Shown here: positions 5,784 to 6,881 of the stretch, piece after piece
Position numbering within the stretch: the first letter of the stretch is position 1
Layout: every line of letters starts with the position of its first letter
Source of the DNA: Chloroflexota bacterium
GTDB taxonomy: Bacteria; Chloroflexota; Limnocylindria; P2-11E
Length of the DNA stretch: 6,881 nt
Direction: 5' to 3'
NCBI GenBank assembly: GCA_005889445.1
Contig: VBGS01000173.1
Span: forward strand, 1-6,881
Position numbers and translations under genes: made by a program
Notes under the pieces: generated by a model
Told to the model about the DNA's origin: nothing
Database searches by the model: none
Seen by the model: the letters and a program-made list of their open reading frames with translations, nothing else

Positions 5784-6823
5784 ATGAAGGTCCTCTTCAC
5801 CAAGCGCGCCTATGCGAAGGTCGGCGGCTCCGAAAGCCTGGCGTACCAATTCGCGACGCGCCTCGCGGCGCGCGGGCACGAGGTCCGTGTGGTCTGCGCG
5901 CAGGCATTCGATGATCGGCGCGTGTTCGTTGAACAGGGAGTCGAAGTCGTCCAAGTGAAACCGCGCGGCGGGTTCCTGGGACAGGTCGCCGACGCCTCCA
6001 CGCTCGTCGATCTGATGCGGACCGACATTCTCGAGTGGTACGCGGAGGACCGTGATCTCGTCCACAACATCGGGCGCGAGTACCTCGACAGCTCTCTCGA
6101 TGTCGCCGAGTCGCTCGACATCCCGGTCGTGCTGACGCCGCTCGCCCACCCGGGCCAGTTCCATGGGGGCGATACGCCGAGCGACTTCGCCCGGTACCGC
6201 CGCGCGCACGCGCTCACGACGATGACCGAGTGGGAGCGCGGCTGGTTCGCCGACAACGGGATCGTTGCCGACCGAATCGTGACGACCGGCATGGGCCCGA
6301 ACGCGCTTCGCTCTCACGACGGTCCGAAGTTTCGTGCGACGCACGGGATCCCGCGCGACGCACCGCTCGTCCTGTACATCGGACGCAAGGAGCGCTACAA
6401 GGGCTATATCCACCTGCTGGACGCGGCGGAGCTGGTGTGGCGCCGGCACCCGGATGCGCGCTTCGTCTTCATCGGTATCCCCGGGTTTTACTCGAGCTTC
6501 TTCGACGAGTTCGCGCGATACGCCGACGAGCGGATCATCGACATCGAGCGCGCGACCGGCACCGAGAAATCCGCGACATTCCGCCGCTGCGTGAGGTGAT
6601 CGCGCACAACCTCGACGGATTCTGTGTACGACAACGCGCCGAGGACGTCGCAGAAGCGATCCTCCGTCTGCTCGACGATCCCGCGATGCGCCTGTCGATG
6701 GGACGCGCCGGCGCGGAGAAGCTGCGTGAACGGTGGGACTGGGACCGGGTCATCGATCGCGTTGAGGACGCATATGGGCGAGCGCTCGGCGCCTCGCGCA
6801 CGAACGTCAAAGTGCTCGCATAG
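5784..6823 (+). pseudogene. Glycosyltransferase family 4-like gene, frame-disrupted by an internal deletion
   Basis: Remains of a GT-B glycosyltransferase that would move a sugar from a nucleotide donor to a cell-surface or lipid-linked acceptor. The first frame (5784-6599) encodes 271 residues: MKVLFTKRAYAKVGGSESLA, the glycine-rich N-terminal loop, then the acceptor domain, then LVLYIGRKERYKGYIHLLDAAEL (195-217), the start of the donor domain with its basic residues, then FVFIGIPG. It stops at TGA 6597-6599 after the non-family residues TFRRCVR. The C-terminal part resumes in the +2 frame: DIPPLREVIAHNLDGFC begins at 6575 and runs to TAG at 6821-6823. The family's middle stretch, normally about 35-45 residues with a CDV-P motif and the EX7E donor-site motif, is absent between Glu261/Lys262 and the IPPLREV segment. 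The frame arithmetic requires a loss of 3n+1 bases. It is probably inactive; a sequencing or assembly collapse is the main alternative. Confidence 0.85.
6566..6580 (+). other. Deletion junction in the glycosyltransferase
   Basis: The frame-0 codons GAG AAA TCC GCG, which fit the family pattern EKSA, run directly into GAC ATT CCG read in the +2 frame, the start of the IPPLREV segment. The two frames share the bases CCGCGAC at the join, so the exact breakpoint cannot be fixed and a short microhomology at the ends is possible. Confidence 0.65.
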
Positions 6824-6833
6824 GCTCTCGCCC

Positions 6834-6881
6834 ATGCGGATCGTCATCGCGAAGAAGCTGCTGTCGACGGTCGGTGGGTCG
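6834..6881 (+). CDS. Second glycosyltransferase-like gene, N-terminal fragment
   Basis: Sixteen codons run from ATG 6834 to the window end: MRIVIAKKLLSTVGGS. The spacing and pattern match the start of the preceding glycosyltransferase (MKVLFTKRAYAKVGGS): a short beta strand, a basic residue pair and the VGGS glycine loop at the same positions, with six identities in 16 without gaps. This is the N-terminal signature of GT-B family-4-like enzymes, so a tandem glycosyltransferase is likely. It begins 10 bases after the stop of the broken copy, with no ribosome binding site; TAGGCT lies seven bases before the ATG. The call rests on a very short sequence. Confidence 0.65.
   Translation, partial: MRIVIAKKLLSTVGGS

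Noticed and set aside
5721..6449. Minus-strand open frame of 242 codons opposite the glycosyltransferase
   Set aside because: The plus-strand frame carries clear GT4 motifs; the antisense frame is a high-GC shadow.
6566..6599. Programmed ribosomal frameshift in the glycosyltransferase
   Set aside because: No slippery heptamer or following hairpin is apparent, and the missing catalytic segment would not be restored by a frameshift.

Overview
The window is GC-rich, densely coding bacterial chromosome with two divergent blocks. All protein calls come from reading motifs in the translations; no database was searched. A deoxyxylulose-5-phosphate-independent vitamin B6 synthase (PdxS/PdxT), a Ycf45/SpoIIIAA-like ATPase with an R3H tail next to tmk, an HNH protein of the type common in Chloroflexota, Actinobacteria and Cyanobacteria, TTG/GTG starts and weak Shine-Dalgarno sequences together suggest an uncultured Chloroflexota-like organism. 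This placement is inference. An actinobacterial or other high-GC lineage is possible.

Left block, minus strand (5182 down to 1): pdxS, pdxT, a two-part GNAT-like protein, a SAM-dependent methyltransferase, the R3H ATPase and the 5' part of tmk. Four of the five junctions are tight: pdxT starts inside or 10 bases after pdxS, pdxT and the GNAT-like gene share one base (TAATG), the GNAT-like gene and the methyltransferase share TTGA, and the ATPase and tmk share GTGA. The only real gap is about 124 bases (1886-2009) before the ATPase. The block therefore looks like one or two transcription units joining pyridoxal 5'-phosphate synthesis to dTMP phosphorylation and a nucleic-acid-binding ATPase.

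Right block, plus strand (5222 to the end): an HNH endonuclease-like protein, a family-4-like glycosyltransferase that is broken, and the first 16 codons of a second, similar glycosyltransferase. The broken copy lacks the stretch between the start of its donor domain and the segment after the catalytic Glu motif, and the reading frame changes at the join. This is best explained by an internal deletion or an assembly collapse.

The two blocks diverge from a 39-base intergenic region (5183-5221) holding -10-like hexamers on both strands. The one for the HNH gene lies so close to its ATG that a leaderless transcript is likely. No RNA genes, insertion sequences, CRISPR arrays, convincing terminators or gene-free stretches above 300 bases were seen. 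I found nothing that amounts to a clearly new multi-gene system; the most notable items are the disrupted glycosyltransferase, the compact divergent promoter region and the unassigned two-part acetyltransferase-like protein in the B6 operon.
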